A stretch of DNA of 64,000 nucleotides from Lentibacillus sp. Marseille-P4043 (lineage in GTDB: Bacteria; Bacillota; Bacilli; Bacillales; Amphibacillaceae), in the NCBI RefSeq assembly GCF_900258515.1, contig NZ_LT984884.1, positions 1,623,168-1,687,167 of the forward strand. Direction: 5' to 3'. The notes beneath the pieces were generated by a model, which worked only from the letters and a program-made list of their open reading frames with translations, was not told the origin of the DNA and searched no databases. A program made the position numbers and the translations under genes. How positions within the stretch are numbered: position 1 is the stretch's first letter; each line of letters begins with the position of its first letter. Below are positions 54,020 through 63,117 of this stretch, piece after piece.

Positions 54020-54338
54020 GAAAGAGAATCCCACTAGTTTCACTTACTAGAATACAACTAGAACTACCGAGCTAAATCCCAACTAGAAAAACCACTCAAG
54101 ATACTGAACCAATCCATTTGTACTACACCCAGATAAAAAACTTTATTCCAGATACCCCGATTCGCGTATACAAAAAGCTATCGCAAGCGGGCTCATCACG
54201 TATTCGCATAAGGACATAATTGCCACTTAAATATTTAGAATATAAATTATTCGGCTAATAATCCATTTTATGTACAAATAGTCGGAAAGTTATGTTATAA
54301 TTTTTCAAACTTTTAAAATAATAGAGGGGGAATACGTT
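54020..54338. other. Intergenic region before the ABC importer
   Basis: No gene or T-box signature seen. A TATAAT at 54296-54301 is the probable -10 of the importer promoter; the -35 is unclear. Short CTAGT/ACTAG repeats occur after the E1 beta gene without a T tract. Confidence 0.5.
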
Positions 54339-55376
54339 TTGAAAAGATGGTTATTTATGATGATTGCAATACTGGGGATATTTGTACTAACTGCTTGTGG
54401 CTCAGATGAATCATCCGATGCTAAGGGTTCTAGTGACAATGGTGAACAAACAGAGGATACAGACGAAAATGCAGAAGATACGGGAGATAAGACCTATCAT
54501 ATCGGAGCTACCCAGATTCTGGAGCATCCGTCACTTGATGCAGCTTATGAAGGCTTTAAGACGGCGCTGGATGATGCAGGATTGGATGTAGAATATGACT
54601 TCCAGAGTGCGCAAAATGATCAAAATAATGTTAGTACAATCAGTAATAAATTTGTTGCCGATGGTGTTGATTTGATTTTTGCCAATTCTACACCTAGTGC
54701 ACTTGGTGCTTTGCAGGCAACAAGCGATATTCCTATCTTATTTACATCTGTAACAGACCCAGTTGAAGCGGGGTTGGTGGAATCCGTGGATCAGCCTGGG
54801 GATAATATTACTGGGGTAACAGACCTTCATCCAGACGCGATTAAGAACACGGTTGAGTTTATCGATAAGTATTTTGAAGGTGCTTCCGTCGGTTTAATTT
54901 ATAATGCAGGGGAACAAAATTCTGTTTCGCAAATTGAATCGGTTAAAGAAGCTGCAGATGGAACGAGTTTGAGCTTTGTTGAGCGGACGGTTGCTAATTC
55001 AGCCGAGGTTCAGCAAGCAGCAAGTACGATTGTCAGTGAAGCGGATGTCATCTACATTGTGACGGATAATACAGTTGTATCCGCATTGGAAACCGTTGTC
55101 GGTGTTACCAATGAACAAGATATTCCATTAATTGTGGGGGAACCAGATTCATTAGCAAAAGGTGGATTCGCTACATATGGAATCGACTACAATACAATCG
55201 GTTACCGGACAGGAGAAATGGCTGCGGAAATTTTAACAGGGGAAAAAACAACCGCAGATATTCCGGTTGAGTACCCACCAGAAATTCAACTATTCATTAA
55301 CAAACAAGCCGCTGAAGAACAAGGGATTGAATGGAATAGTGACTGGGACGAGGCAAAATTTGTAGAACAAGAATAG
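54339..55376 (+). CDS. ABC transporter substrate-binding lipoprotein (TrpX/DUF534 type)
   Basis: A 345-residue lipoprotein: signal WLFMMIAILGIFVLTAC with the lipidated Cys in LTACG, an acidic linker, then an ABC substrate-binding domain of the type with IGATQILEHPSLDAAYEGFK, VDLIFANSTPSALGALQATS and PILFTSVTDPVEAGLVES. Such proteins work with permeases and ATPases like the next two genes; some were linked to tryptophan or other aromatic compounds, but the ligand here is not shown. Start TTG at 54339 after GAGGGGG. Confidence 0.87.
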   Translation: MKRWLFMMIAILGIFVLTACGSDESSDAKGSSDNGEQTEDTDENAEDTGDKTYHIGATQILEHPSLDAAYEGFKTALDDAGLDVEYDFQSAQNDQNNVSTISNKFVADGVDLIFANSTPSALGALQATSDIPILFTSVTDPVEAGLVESVDQPGDNITGVTDLHPDAIKNTVEFIDKYFEGASVGLIYNAGEQNSVSQIESVKEAADGTSLSFVERTVANSAEVQQAASTIVSEADVIYIVTDNTVVSALETVVGVTNEQDIPLIVGEPDSLAKGGFATYGIDYNTIGYRTGEMAAEILTGEKTTADIPVEYPPEIQLFINKQAAEEQGIEWNSDWDEAKFVEQE

Positions 55377-55405
55377 TGAGAGATTGAGGGATTTTTAATA
55401 ATAAA

Positions 55406-55458
55406 GGCTGTTTCATCAAGGTCTGAATTCCTTATGAGGCAGCCGTTTGTTTCTTTTG
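55406..55458 (+). terminator. Attenuator-like hairpin between binding protein and permease genes
   Basis: GGCTGTTTCATCAAGG pairs with CCTTATGAGGCAGCC, followed by a T-rich tract. Partial termination would give more binding protein than permease. Confidence 0.55.
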
Positions 55459-55496
55459 AAAGTTTTGTTTTAAAAGTTGCGAGAAGGAGGGAAAAC

Positions 55497-56483
55497 ATGC
55501 TTTTATCATTATTTAACGCAATTGAACTAGGCGTAATCTATGCACTCATGGCTTTAGGAGTCTACTTATCTTTTCGCGTCTTGGATTTCCCTGATTTAAC
55601 TGTTGATGGAAGTTTTGTAACAGGTGCGGCAGTTGCTGCGATCTCGATTATGAATGGTGTACCACCGATTATTGCAAGTCTTTTGGCAGCCTTAGCCGGG
55701 TTTTTAGCAGGCTGTGTTACAGGGGTGCTACATACGAAGGGGAAAATTAACGCCCTATTATCAGGGATTCTCATGATGATTGCCCTTTATTCTATTAATC
55801 TCCGAATCATGGGACAGCCTACATTGTCCCTTTTAAATGGAAAAACTATTTTTACACAGCTAGAGTCGGTTTGGGCGGCAACAGGGTTGGACCAATTATT
55901 AAATGGTGTGTTAACGTTCTTCGGTGCGGATCGGGTTCCAGCGACATGGAGCATTGTCATCGTGATGATTGTCATAACATTAGCTTTCAAACTGTTGACA
56001 GATTACTATTTGAAAACAGAGGTGGGCCTTGCGTTAAGGGCTACAGGTGATAATCAGGTGATGATCCGAAGCCTGTCTGCGAATACGGACTCATTAATTA
56101 TTGTTGGGATCGGCTTTTCTAATGGACTTGTCGCGTTATCGGGCGGCTTGATTGCGCAACATGGGGGATTCGCTGATGTAAACATGGGAATCGGTATGAT
56201 CATCATCGGTTTGGCTTCCGTAATTATTGGAGAAGCACTATTTGGTACTAAGACAATTGCTAGAGCCACATTAGCTGTTGTTGGTGGGGCGATTATTTAT
56301 CGGATTGTCGTTGCGATGGCACTGCGGGTTGAATTTTTGGAAACAGGCGATATGAAATTGATCACCGCATTGCTCGTAATCGCTGCATTGGTAACACCAA
56401 AAGTTTTACAGGCAAGGAAAGAGAAAAAGCGCCGTTTGGAAAAGCGCGCCAGCCTTAGCCAGGAAAAAGTAAGGGAGGTGTAA
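55497..56483 (+). CDS. ABC transporter permease (branched-chain/TrpY type)
   Basis: A 328-residue membrane protein with about nine hydrophobic segments. FRVLDFPDLTVDGSFVTGAA and GLALRATGDNQVMIRSLSAN are typical of this permease family, as is GLIAQHGGFADVNMGIGMII. ATG at 55497 follows GAAGGAGGG; a longer frame starts upstream in the hairpin. Middle gene of the importer operon. Confidence 0.87.
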   Translation: MLLSLFNAIELGVIYALMALGVYLSFRVLDFPDLTVDGSFVTGAAVAAISIMNGVPPIIASLLAALAGFLAGCVTGVLHTKGKINALLSGILMMIALYSINLRIMGQPTLSLLNGKTIFTQLESVWAATGLDQLLNGVLTFFGADRVPATWSIVIVMIVITLAFKLLTDYYLKTEVGLALRATGDNQVMIRSLSANTDSLIIVGIGFSNGLVALSGGLIAQHGGFADVNMGIGMIIIGLASVIIGEALFGTKTIARATLAVVGGAIIYRIVVAMALRVEFLETGDMKLITALLVIAALVTPKVLQARKEKKRRLEKRASLSQEKVREV

Positions 56484-56486
56484 ATT

Positions 56487-57281
56487 TTGCTCGAAATGAA
56501 AAATATCTCAATTACCTTTAACGAAGGAACACCAGATGAAAAGAAAGCATTACAAGGTGTAGATTTGGAACTAAAGGAAGGCGAATTTGTTACTGTGATT
56601 GGCAGTAATGGTGCGGGTAAGTCGACACTAATGAACGTTGTCTCCGGAAATTTAATCCCGGATGTTGGCGATGTGATTATCAATGACAAGCAGGTTGTTC
56701 ATTTGCCCGAATACAAACGTTCTGCCTATATCGGTCGTGTTTTCCAGGATCCAATGGCCGGTACAGCACCATCCATGACCATTGAGGAAAACCTGGCAAT
56801 GGCATATGCGCGTAATAAGAGAAGAAAATTGAAACCAGGTGTTACGAAGAAGCGGAAGGAAATGTTTAGGAAGACATTGGCATCCCTAAATTTGAATTTG
56901 GAAGATCGGTTAAATGCCAAAGTCGGCTTTCTCTCCGGTGGGGAACGTCAGGCATTGTCACTATTGATGGCCACTTTTACCGAACCAAATATTTTACTGC
57001 TTGATGAGCACACAGCGGCATTGGACCCTTCACGTGCAGAATTAATCACCAAACTTACCGATGATGTCATCAGCAAATTTAACTTAACGACACTAATGGT
57101 CACCCACAACATGCAACAAGCACTCGATTTAGGCAACCGATTAATCATGATGGATAAAGGCCAAATTATCCTAGACGTAAACGGAGAAGAAAAGCAAAAA
57201 CTAACCATCGAAGACCTACTAAAAGAATTCCAACGCATCCGCGGCACCAAATTCGAAAGCGACCGCGCCGTATTAGGATGA
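56487..57281 (+). CDS. ABC transporter ATP-binding protein (TrpZ type)
   Basis: A 264-residue ATPase with Walker A GSNGAGKST, Q-loop VFQDPMAGTAPSMTIEEN, signature LSGGERQALSL, Walker B ILLLDEHTAALDP and switch histidine VTHNMQQA. Start TTG at 56487, 6 nt after GGGAGGTG and directly behind the permease stop. The last gene of the operon; a repeat pair begins 3 nt after the stop. Confidence 0.9.
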   Translation: MLEMKNISITFNEGTPDEKKALQGVDLELKEGEFVTVIGSNGAGKSTLMNVVSGNLIPDVGDVIINDKQVVHLPEYKRSAYIGRVFQDPMAGTAPSMTIEENLAMAYARNKRRKLKPGVTKKRKEMFRKTLASLNLNLEDRLNAKVGFLSGGERQALSLLMATFTEPNILLLDEHTAALDPSRAELITKLTDDVISKFNLTTLMVTHNMQQALDLGNRLIMMDKGQIILDVNGEEKQKLTIEDLLKEFQRIRGTKFESDRAVLG

Positions 57282-57283
57282 GC

Positions 57284-57372
57284 GGGACATGGGGACAGGT
57301 TAGTTGTCCCAGCCTGAAATGCCGTAGTGATGCGTGATAGCGGGTGGGACGCGGAACCTGTCCCCACGTCCC
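57284..57372. repeat. REPIN-like repeat locus 18
   Basis: Left 57284-57310 and right 57346-57372, 35-nt spacer. Confidence 0.93.
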
Positions 57373-57454
57373 ACTCCACACCTCTTGTAATCGTTACGTT
57401 TGTGTGTTATTTTAGAGTTTAAATTAAATCATTTCTTGTTTCAATATGTTTGAA

Positions 57455-57630
57455 GTGAGGATAGAGGCGCAAGGGCCATCAGTACACAATGTGAGGAAAA
57501 TGGGTTCCAATGACGATTGTGGAAAGGGGTGATTTGCCGAAGCAGAGAGAATCTCATGTTCTTGAAGCTGGGACTGTGTTGAAGAAATGCAGGACTGTCA
57601 TATAGGTGACTATATGAAGGGCTATCTTAC
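57455..57630 (+). ncRNA. Lysine riboswitch (L box)
   Basis: The hallmark lysine-riboswitch strings are present in order: GATAGAGGCGCAAGG, GGAAAGGGGTGATTTGCCGA, then GCTGGGACTGT. The closing stem P1 can form from GTGAGGATAG (57455) and CTATCTTAC (57622). A terminator follows and dapA is downstream, so lysine binding should stop transcription of dapA. Confidence 0.9.
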
Positions 57631-57652
57631 GCAGGAAGCGATCGTTTCTACT

Positions 57653-57684
57653 GCAACAGCGAAGCCCTCGTTGTTGCTTTTTTT
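57653..57684 (+). terminator. Riboswitch-controlled terminator before dapA
   Basis: GCAACAGCGA pairs with TCGTTGTTGC (one G-U) and is followed by seven T residues. Confidence 0.85.
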
Positions 57685-57747
57685 GCGTTTGCTTTGCGAT
57701 ACCCTTACTACCTTACTTACTAAAAAATATGTAAAGGGTGTGTCGTC

Positions 57748-58611
57748 ATGGATTTTGGTAAAGTTTTAACTGCAATGGTTACCCCATTTGATCAAAATGG
57801 AGAGATTGATTTTGACGCTACAAGTAATTTAGTGAATCATTTAATTACAAATGGTTCTGATGGACTAGTGATCGCCGGAACAACTGGAGAAAGTCCTACA
57901 CTAACAACCGATGAAAAAGCGGAATTGTTCACCTATGTTGTTAAGGTTGTGGACGGTAGAATACCTGTTATCGCTGGGACCGGATCGAATAGCACGAAAG
58001 CTTCTATTGATTTAACCAAAAAGGCTGAACAAGCAGGTGTCGATGGTGTAATGCTTGTGACACCTTATTACAACAAACCATCACAAGAAGGATTGTTTCA
58101 ACATTTTAAAGCTATTGCAGCGTCCACGTCACTACCAGTAATGCTATATAATGTACCTGGCCGAAGCGTTGTTGCAATAGCGGTAGAGACAGTTGTCCGA
58201 TTAGCAGAGATTGAAAACATTGTGGCGATAAAGGATGCGAGCGGTGATTTGGATGCAATGGCGAAAGTGATCAGCCAAACCCCTGATGATTTTACACTGT
58301 ACAGTGGAGATGATAGTTTGACATTACCAGTTATGTCCATCGGCGGAGCAGGCGTTGTCTCTGTTGCTGCCCATATCGTGGGGAATGAAATGCAGGAAAT
58401 GATCAGCCATTTTAACAATGGTGATACACAAGCGGCGGCTTCGATGCATCGAACGCTTCTCCCAGTGATGAAGGCATTATTTGCGCAACCAAGCCCATCA
58501 CCAACAAAAGAAGCGTTAAACCAAAAAGGCATTCGCGTTGGAAATGTTCGGTTGCCAATGGTGCCTTTAACAGATGAAGAAAAAAGGAGATTGCAAGCGG
58601 TTCTGAGATAG
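57748..58611 (+). CDS. dapA: 4-hydroxy-tetrahydrodipicolinate synthase
   Basis: Condenses pyruvate with aspartate semialdehyde in lysine and cell-wall diaminopimelate synthesis. The 287-residue barrel has GTTGESPT (pyruvate site), VTPYYNKPSQEG, catalytic Tyr134 in MLYNVPGRS, and the Schiff-base Lys162 in VAIKDASGD. The C-terminus ends in LPMVPLTDEEKRRL. AAAGGGTG stands before the ATG. It is a lone gene under the riboswitch, probably a second lysine-responsive copy next to a biosynthetic operon elsewhere, but that cannot be seen here. Confidence 0.95.
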   Translation: MDFGKVLTAMVTPFDQNGEIDFDATSNLVNHLITNGSDGLVIAGTTGESPTLTTDEKAELFTYVVKVVDGRIPVIAGTGSNSTKASIDLTKKAEQAGVDGVMLVTPYYNKPSQEGLFQHFKAIAASTSLPVMLYNVPGRSVVAIAVETVVRLAEIENIVAIKDASGDLDAMAKVISQTPDDFTLYSGDDSLTLPVMSIGGAGVVSVAAHIVGNEMQEMISHFNNGDTQAAASMHRTLLPVMKALFAQPSPSPTKEALNQKGIRVGNVRLPMVPLTDEEKRRLQAVLR

Positions 58612-58636
58612 ATTGGGACGCAGGATGGTGGCAGGT

Positions 58637-58725
58637 GGGACATGGGGACAGGTTTGTTGTCCCACCCTCTAACCCGCGCCACTACGCTAAATCAGGCTGG
58701 GACAACAAACCTGTCCCCACGTCCC
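58637..58725. repeat. REPIN-like repeat locus 19
   Basis: Left 58637-58663 and right 58699-58725, 35-nt spacer. Its right edge lies about 10 nt from the broken 5' end of the PTS remnant. Confidence 0.93.
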
Positions 58726-58735
58726 CCAAAAAAAG

Positions 58736-59002
58736 TAGGTTCCATATGGTAAATCTTCCGCTGTAAAACGTCCATCTGTTGCATTTGGAATTAACCGTGA
58801 TGGAGTAGATTGGAAAGGCATGGATGGTACGGATGCGCGATTAATCTTCATGATTGCTGTACCAGAAGAGAGTGCAGGGGATGCCCATTTGAATATCTTA
58901 CAAATGCTTTCCCGCAAATTGAAGGTCGAGACATTCAGGGGAAAGCTGCTGAACGTAACGACTAAGGAAGAAGCATACGAACTGTTGGATACGATTCATT
59001 AA
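58736..59002 (+). pseudogene. 5'-truncated PTS fructose-type EIIA domain
   Basis: The frame reads PYGKSSAVKRPSVAFG then IFMIAVPEESAGDAHLNILQ and LLNVTTKEEAYELLDTIH, the C-terminal half of a type 2 EIIA (fructose/mannitol) domain beginning at the phosphohistidine region; the expected IPH is PY here. The N-terminal half and a proper start are absent, and a repeat pair adjoins the break. A remnant, not a working phosphocarrier. Confidence 0.8.
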
Positions 59003-59042
59003 GGTTGGCTGTGTAATGGACTGAAATTTGGTCGGGAATGTG

Positions 59043-59073
59043 GAAAAAGAGAGCAGTTACGCTCTCTTTTTCA
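59043..59073. terminator. Bidirectional terminator between the EIIA remnant and GNAT gene
   Basis: GAAAAAGAGAGC pairs with GCTCTCTTTTTC around 6 nt, giving A/T runs on both sides. The GNAT stop codon lies in its loop. Confidence 0.85.
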
Positions 59074-59596
59074 ATATCTCGAAAATATGATTCCAGGTAG
59101 TCTGTTCTTCATTTGTGTTGTAAACGGGCTTGAAGCCGAATTGACTGTATATGTGGATGGCGGCTTGACTAGATGCTTGTGTTTTTAGGTAAGCTTTTTG
59201 ATGATACTGGGAAAGAAGTTTCATCGCCTCGTATATTAATGGTTTACCGAGTTTTTTTCCTTGGAAGCCAGGGATAATTTCAATCCAATGTAATCGGCCG
59301 ATCGTTTCTTTATTCCATTCACCAAACCAAGCAGTCGCTGTTCCGATTGTTTGTCCATCGGTTGTTTCAAGGAAGATGATCCGCTTTTTTACTTCAATTG
59401 GGTGGATGCTGAATTCGTGGTTGAAGCGTTGTAAAGCGTTCTGTTCGCTTGAAAATTCATTCGTTGCAGTTACAATTTTTGCCCATGTTTCATGATCATT
59501 TTCCCGATTATACAGGCGAAAATGAAAACCACTCGGGAGCGGATAGTTTGGTATGTCGTTCAAATCGTGTAACATATATAAAGCAGTCTCCGTCAT
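59057..59596 (-). CDS. GNAT family N-acetyltransferase
   Basis: A 179-residue acetyltransferase with the GNAT acetyl-CoA motif HWIEIIPGFQGKKLGKPLI and the C-terminal ASSQAAIHIYSQFGFKPVY. Substrate unknown. GTGAGG lies 7 nt before the ATG. Single gene between a terminator and a repeat pair. Confidence 0.85.
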   Translation of the reverse strand: MTETALYMLHDLNDIPNYPLPSGFHFRLYNRENDHETWAKIVTATNEFSSEQNALQRFNHEFSIHPIEVKKRIIFLETTDGQTIGTATAWFGEWNKETIGRLHWIEIIPGFQGKKLGKPLIYEAMKLLSQYHQKAYLKTQASSQAAIHIYSQFGFKPVYNTNEEQTTWNHIFEILKKRA

Positions 59597-59652
59597 AAAT
59601 TAGCCTCACTTTGTTTAAGGTTTTGATGATTTCATTATATCAGACGCGAGGT

Positions 59653-59741
59653 GGGACATGGGGACAGGTCCCTTGTCCCACCTCCAACCCCACGCCACTC
59701 CGGCAAATTGGACTGGGACAGTAAACCTGTCCCCACGTCCC
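59653..59741. repeat. REPIN-like repeat locus 20
   Basis: Left 59653-59679 and right 59715-59741, 35-nt spacer, ending 36 nt before the manA start. Confidence 0.93.
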
Positions 59742-59776
59742 AGATCGAAAAAGATTTTCATTGGAGGGAAAGAGAG

Positions 59777-60733
59777 ATGTATCAGGAACCTATTTTTTTA
59801 AAGTCAACTTTTCATGAACGTATTTGGGGTGGACAGAAACTTCATACGTTATATGGGTACAATATTCCTTATGAGAAAACGGGTGAAGCATGGGTTATAT
59901 CTGCGCATCCGAATGGACCAAGCACGATTACAAATGGTCCTTTAGCAGGGAAAACACTAGCGGATGTTTGGAAAGAACATGGGGAATTATTTAATAGAGA
60001 GGGCGAACGTAACGAAGCGTATCCATTACTGGTAAAAATGTTGGATGCAAATGATGATTTATCTGTCCAGGTACATCCGGACGATACGTTTGCTCAAGAA
60101 GTGGAAGGACAGCCATATGGAAAAACGGAATGCTGGTACGTGCTCAGCGCCGAACCTGGTGCCGAAATTGTGTTGGGACACCATGCCAACACAAAGGAAG
60201 AGTTAGAACGGATGATGGATAACGGCGAATGGGACAAGCTGTTGAAGCATGTCAGTGTAAAGGCTGGTGACTTCATTTATGTTCCAAGTGGTACGATCCA
60301 CGCTATTGGCAAGGGGATTGTCATTTTGGAAACACAGCAAAGTTCCGATATTACCTATCGTGTGTATGATTATGATCGGGTTGGCGCGACTGGGCAGAAA
60401 CGGGAATTGCATTTGGAACAGGCAAAAGAAGTAACAACTGTACCACATCAACAAGTGGCTGTTGATCAACGCGAAGAACATGTTGCTGATTTAACCATTA
60501 AGCAGCTAGTGGAAGCACAGTATTTCAGTGTGTATCGCTGGGAGTTAAATGGGAAAACTGTTCGAAAGCCGGATCAAGACTTTTTACAAGTTAGTGTGAT
60601 TAATGGAAATGCAACTATCGCCATTGACGGAAAAACCTTTGATATCGAAAAAGGGAACCATTTTATTTTACCTTCCACAATTGAGGAATATGAGCTTCAA
60701 GGGCACGCAACAATGGTTGTTTCTCATACGTGA
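59777..60733 (+). CDS. manA: Mannose-6-phosphate isomerase, class I
   Basis: Interconverts mannose-6P and fructose-6P. The 318-residue cupin enzyme has the zinc ligands in SVQVHPDD and GKTECWYV and in VPSGTIHAIGKG, at normal spacing for Bacillus ManA. WGGQKLHTLYGYNIP and the early GEAWVISAHPNGPS are typical. ATG at 59777 follows GGAGGGAAAGAGAG; the longer frame begins in a repeat unit. Followed by a double repeat locus and then the PTS operon. Confidence 0.92.
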   Translation: MYQEPIFLKSTFHERIWGGQKLHTLYGYNIPYEKTGEAWVISAHPNGPSTITNGPLAGKTLADVWKEHGELFNREGERNEAYPLLVKMLDANDDLSVQVHPDDTFAQEVEGQPYGKTECWYVLSAEPGAEIVLGHHANTKEELERMMDNGEWDKLLKHVSVKAGDFIYVPSGTIHAIGKGIVILETQQSSDITYRVYDYDRVGATGQKRELHLEQAKEVTTVPHQQVAVDQREEHVADLTIKQLVEAQYFSVYRWELNGKTVRKPDQDFLQVSVINGNATIAIDGKTFDIEKGNHFILPSTIEEYELQGHATMVVSHT

Positions 60734-60739
60734 TTGAGC

Positions 60740-60952
60740 GGGACATGGGGACAGGTTCCTTGTCCCGTCCTCGATCCCGCACCACTCCGCTATCCTTCAG
60801 TGGGACAACGAACCTGTCCCCGCGTCCCACCCTCAAACCCACGTCACTCCGTCATCCTTCAGTGGGACATGGGGACAGGTCCCTCGTCCCACTCTCTATC
60901 CCGCGCCACTCCGCCAAATTAGACTGGGACAACAAACCTGTCCCCATGTCCC
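60740..60952. repeat. REPIN-like repeat locus 21 (two tandem pairs)
   Basis: Left 60740, right 60802, left 60864, right 60926-60952: four units exactly 62 bp apart with three 35-nt spacers. Confidence 0.94.
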
Positions 60953-60960
60953 CCCTAAAA

Positions 60961-61025
60961 TGTAAGCGTTTAACTATTTCCTCTATAATCCGGAAAAACA
61001 ATGTGTGTAGATGAAAGCGCTTTTA
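60961..61025 (+). promoter_or_regulatory. Two cre-like sites before the cellobiose PTS operon
   Basis: TGTAAGCGTTTAAC (60961-60974) and TGAAAGCGCTTTTA (61012-61025) carry the CcpA core. The second precedes a TATACT (61029-61034) that may be the -10, so CcpA would cover the promoter. Confidence 0.6.
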
Positions 61026-61080
61026 AATTATACTAATAGTACAGTAAAAATTATCAATTCAACTTCAGGAGGAATTATAA

Positions 61081-61389
61081 ATGAAAAATATTTTATTAGC
61101 ATGTTCATCAGGAATGTCAACTAGTTTGTTAGTTTCCAAAATGGAGGAGGCTGCGAAAGAGAAGGGGATTGAAGTAACCGTTTGGGCAGTTGCACAGGAC
61201 AAGGCTGCAAAGGAAATGAAAAAGGCAGATGTGCTTTTAATTGGACCACAAATGCGGTTCATGAAAAAGAAATTGTCGAAAAATGCGGATGAAGCGGGTA
61301 TTCCTTTGGATGTCATTGACCCAGTTGCATACGGGAGAATTGATGGACAAGCCGTGTTAGAAAAAGCTTTGGAGTTAATAGGGGAATAA
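61081..61389 (+). CDS. PTS cellobiose/lichenan-type EIIB
   Basis: A 102-residue EIIB of the lactose/cellobiose family with phospho-accepting Cys8 in ILLACSSGMSTSLLVSKM and LLIGPQMRFM. It passes phosphate from EIIA to the sugar carried by EIIC. AGGAGG stands before the ATG. First gene of an operon with EIIC, EIIA and a 6-phospho-beta-glucosidase, so a beta-glucoside such as cellobiose is the substrate. Confidence 0.92.
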   Translation: MKNILLACSSGMSTSLLVSKMEEAAKEKGIEVTVWAVAQDKAAKEMKKADVLLIGPQMRFMKKKLSKNADEAGIPLDVIDPVAYGRIDGQAVLEKALELIGE

Positions 61390-61410
61390 TCAAGAACAGG
61401 GGGAGAAAAT

Positions 61411-62694
61411 ATGAATAAGTTCATGGAATTCCTAGAAAATATCCTGTTGCCAATAGCCGATAAATTAAACAATAATCGCTATTTAACGGCACTTCGGGAT
61501 GGATTTATGGTTGCCTTGCCGTTGATTATATTTGGTTCTATTTTCGTTGTTATTGCCAACTTTCCTTTCCTTGATAAGCTAATCGGGGAAGAGGCATTCG
61601 CAACGTATCAGGATGCATTAGGGCCTGCATCGGCAGCGACATTAAGTATTATGGGGATCTTTGTTATTGTTGGTATTGGGTATAAATTAACCGAACATTA
61701 TGGGCTCGAGGCTATTTATGGTGGTGTTGTTGCCTTAGCAGCATTCCTTATTTTAACACCACAAGTACTTGAAGGTGTGTCTGGTGTTATTCCAACAGCA
61801 AGCTTAGGTGCAGAAGGAATGTTCTTGGGGATATTCACTGCGTTCGTTTCTGCAGAACTATACCGTTTCTTTGTGCAAAAGGATTGGACGATTAAAATGC
61901 CGGCTGGTGTTCCGGGGGCAGTATCGAAATCATTTAGTTCCTTAATTCCAATTACATTAACACTCGCTGTATTTTTAATCGTTCGGATTATCTTTAGTTA
62001 CACACCATTTGATACAGTACAAAATTTCATTTATACCGTCATTCAAGAACCACTGACAGTATTGGGTAGTGGATTACCAGCAACAATCGTAGCCGTATTA
62101 TTGATTCAGATTTTTTGGTTCTTTGGTCTGCACGGTCAAATTATTGTGAACTCGGTATTTGATCCAATTTGGTATTCATTAAATGATCAGAACTTAGAGG
62201 CTTTCCAGGCAGGTTCGGAACTGCCAAATATTATTACCAAGCAATTTGTTGATTCTTTCCTTGTTGGAATGGGTGGATCAGGGATGACGTTAGCCGTCGT
62301 TATTCTGATTTTCTTAATCGGTCGAAGCAGACAATTGAAAGAATTAGGTAAATTAGGTGGACCTGCTGGTATCTTTAATGTAAACGAACCGATCATTTTT
62401 GGATTACCGATTATTATGAATCCATTGGTAATCATCCCATGGTTGCTTGCACCAGTTATCGTAACCATCATCACCTATTTTGCGATGTCGATTGGACTGG
62501 TTCCACCTCCAGCAGGAATTATTGTTCCATGGACAACGCCACCAATTTTGAATGGGTTCCTGGCAACGGGTAATGCATGGCAGGGCGGTGTGTTACAAGC
62601 ATTTAACCTCGTTATCGTTATATTGATCTGGTGGCCATTCTTGAAATTATTGGACAAAAACTATTACGAATCCGAGAAAAATGCTGAAAAATAG
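61411..62694 (+). CDS. PTS cellobiose-type EIIC permease
   Basis: A 427-residue membrane permease of the lactose/cellobiose family. The amphipathic start MEFLENILLPIADKLNNNRY, the GLHGQIIVNSVFDPIW block and the substrate-loop FNVNEPIIFGLPIIMNP are diagnostic. CAGGGGGAG precedes the ATG, 21 nt after EIIB. A 14-bp hairpin follows in the gap before EIIA. Confidence 0.93.
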   Translation: MNKFMEFLENILLPIADKLNNNRYLTALRDGFMVALPLIIFGSIFVVIANFPFLDKLIGEEAFATYQDALGPASAATLSIMGIFVIVGIGYKLTEHYGLEAIYGGVVALAAFLILTPQVLEGVSGVIPTASLGAEGMFLGIFTAFVSAELYRFFVQKDWTIKMPAGVPGAVSKSFSSLIPITLTLAVFLIVRIIFSYTPFDTVQNFIYTVIQEPLTVLGSGLPATIVAVLLIQIFWFFGLHGQIIVNSVFDPIWYSLNDQNLEAFQAGSELPNIITKQFVDSFLVGMGGSGMTLAVVILIFLIGRSRQLKELGKLGGPAGIFNVNEPIIFGLPIIMNPLVIIPWLLAPVIVTIITYFAMSIGLVPPPAGIIVPWTTPPILNGFLATGNAWQGGVLQAFNLVIVILIWWPFLKLLDKNYYESEKNAEK

Positions 62695-62708
62695 ATTCCT
62701 AGACTTGT

Positions 62709-62740
62709 GGATATAGTTCCGATGATTCGGAGCTGTATCC
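62709..62740 (+). other. Intercistronic hairpin between EIIC and EIIA genes
   Basis: GGATATAGTTCCGA pairs with TCGGAGCTGTATCC (two G-U pairs) around TGAT. There is no T tract, so it may stabilise or separate mRNA segments rather than terminate. Confidence 0.6.
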
Positions 62741-62774
62741 GCTTAAATTAGAAAACATCAGGAGTGAGTAAATC

Positions 62775-63080
62775 GTGGAAAATATGACGGAAATCGCTTT
62801 TCAAATTATCCTATTTGCCGGGAATGGTAAATCCAATGCAATGGAAGCAATTCAAGAGGCAAAAGAAGGTAATTTTGACCAAGCGGATCAACTAATTGAA
62901 GAAGCTGGCACAGAATTGGGCAAGGCACATGACTATCAAACAAAACTACTGCAACGGGAAGCAAATGGTGAGGAAAATCCGGTCAATGTGCTGCTTGTTC
63001 ATTCACAGGATCATTTGATGACATCAATGACAGTACGTGATTTGGCTGTTGAAATTGTGGAACTTTATCGTAATAAATAA
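62775..63080 (+). CDS. PTS lactose/cellobiose-type EIIA
   Basis: A 101-residue three-helix EIIA with the phosphohistidine region LLVHSQDHLMTSMTVRDL (His76 or His80) and FAGNGKSNAMEAIQEAKEG. It receives phosphate from HPr. Start GTG at 62775, with AGGAGTG upstream. Confidence 0.92.
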   Translation: MENMTEIAFQIILFAGNGKSNAMEAIQEAKEGNFDQADQLIEEAGTELGKAHDYQTKLLQREANGEENPVNVLLVHSQDHLMTSMTVRDLAVEIVELYRNK

Positions 63081-63117
63081 TCGTAACAATTTTGGTATTG
63101 AAAAAGGAGGAGCTTTC

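Noticed and set aside
54020..54338. T-box or other amino-acid leader before the ABC importer
   Set aside because: No T-box sequence, specifier stem or terminator was seen.
57587..57769. 60-codon frame overlapping the dapA leader
   Set aside because: It lies within the lysine riboswitch and its terminator and has no ribosome site.
60740..60952. CRISPR-like array with a 62-bp period
   Set aside because: Units alternate in orientation and spacers share a common core; it is two tandem REPIN-like pairs.
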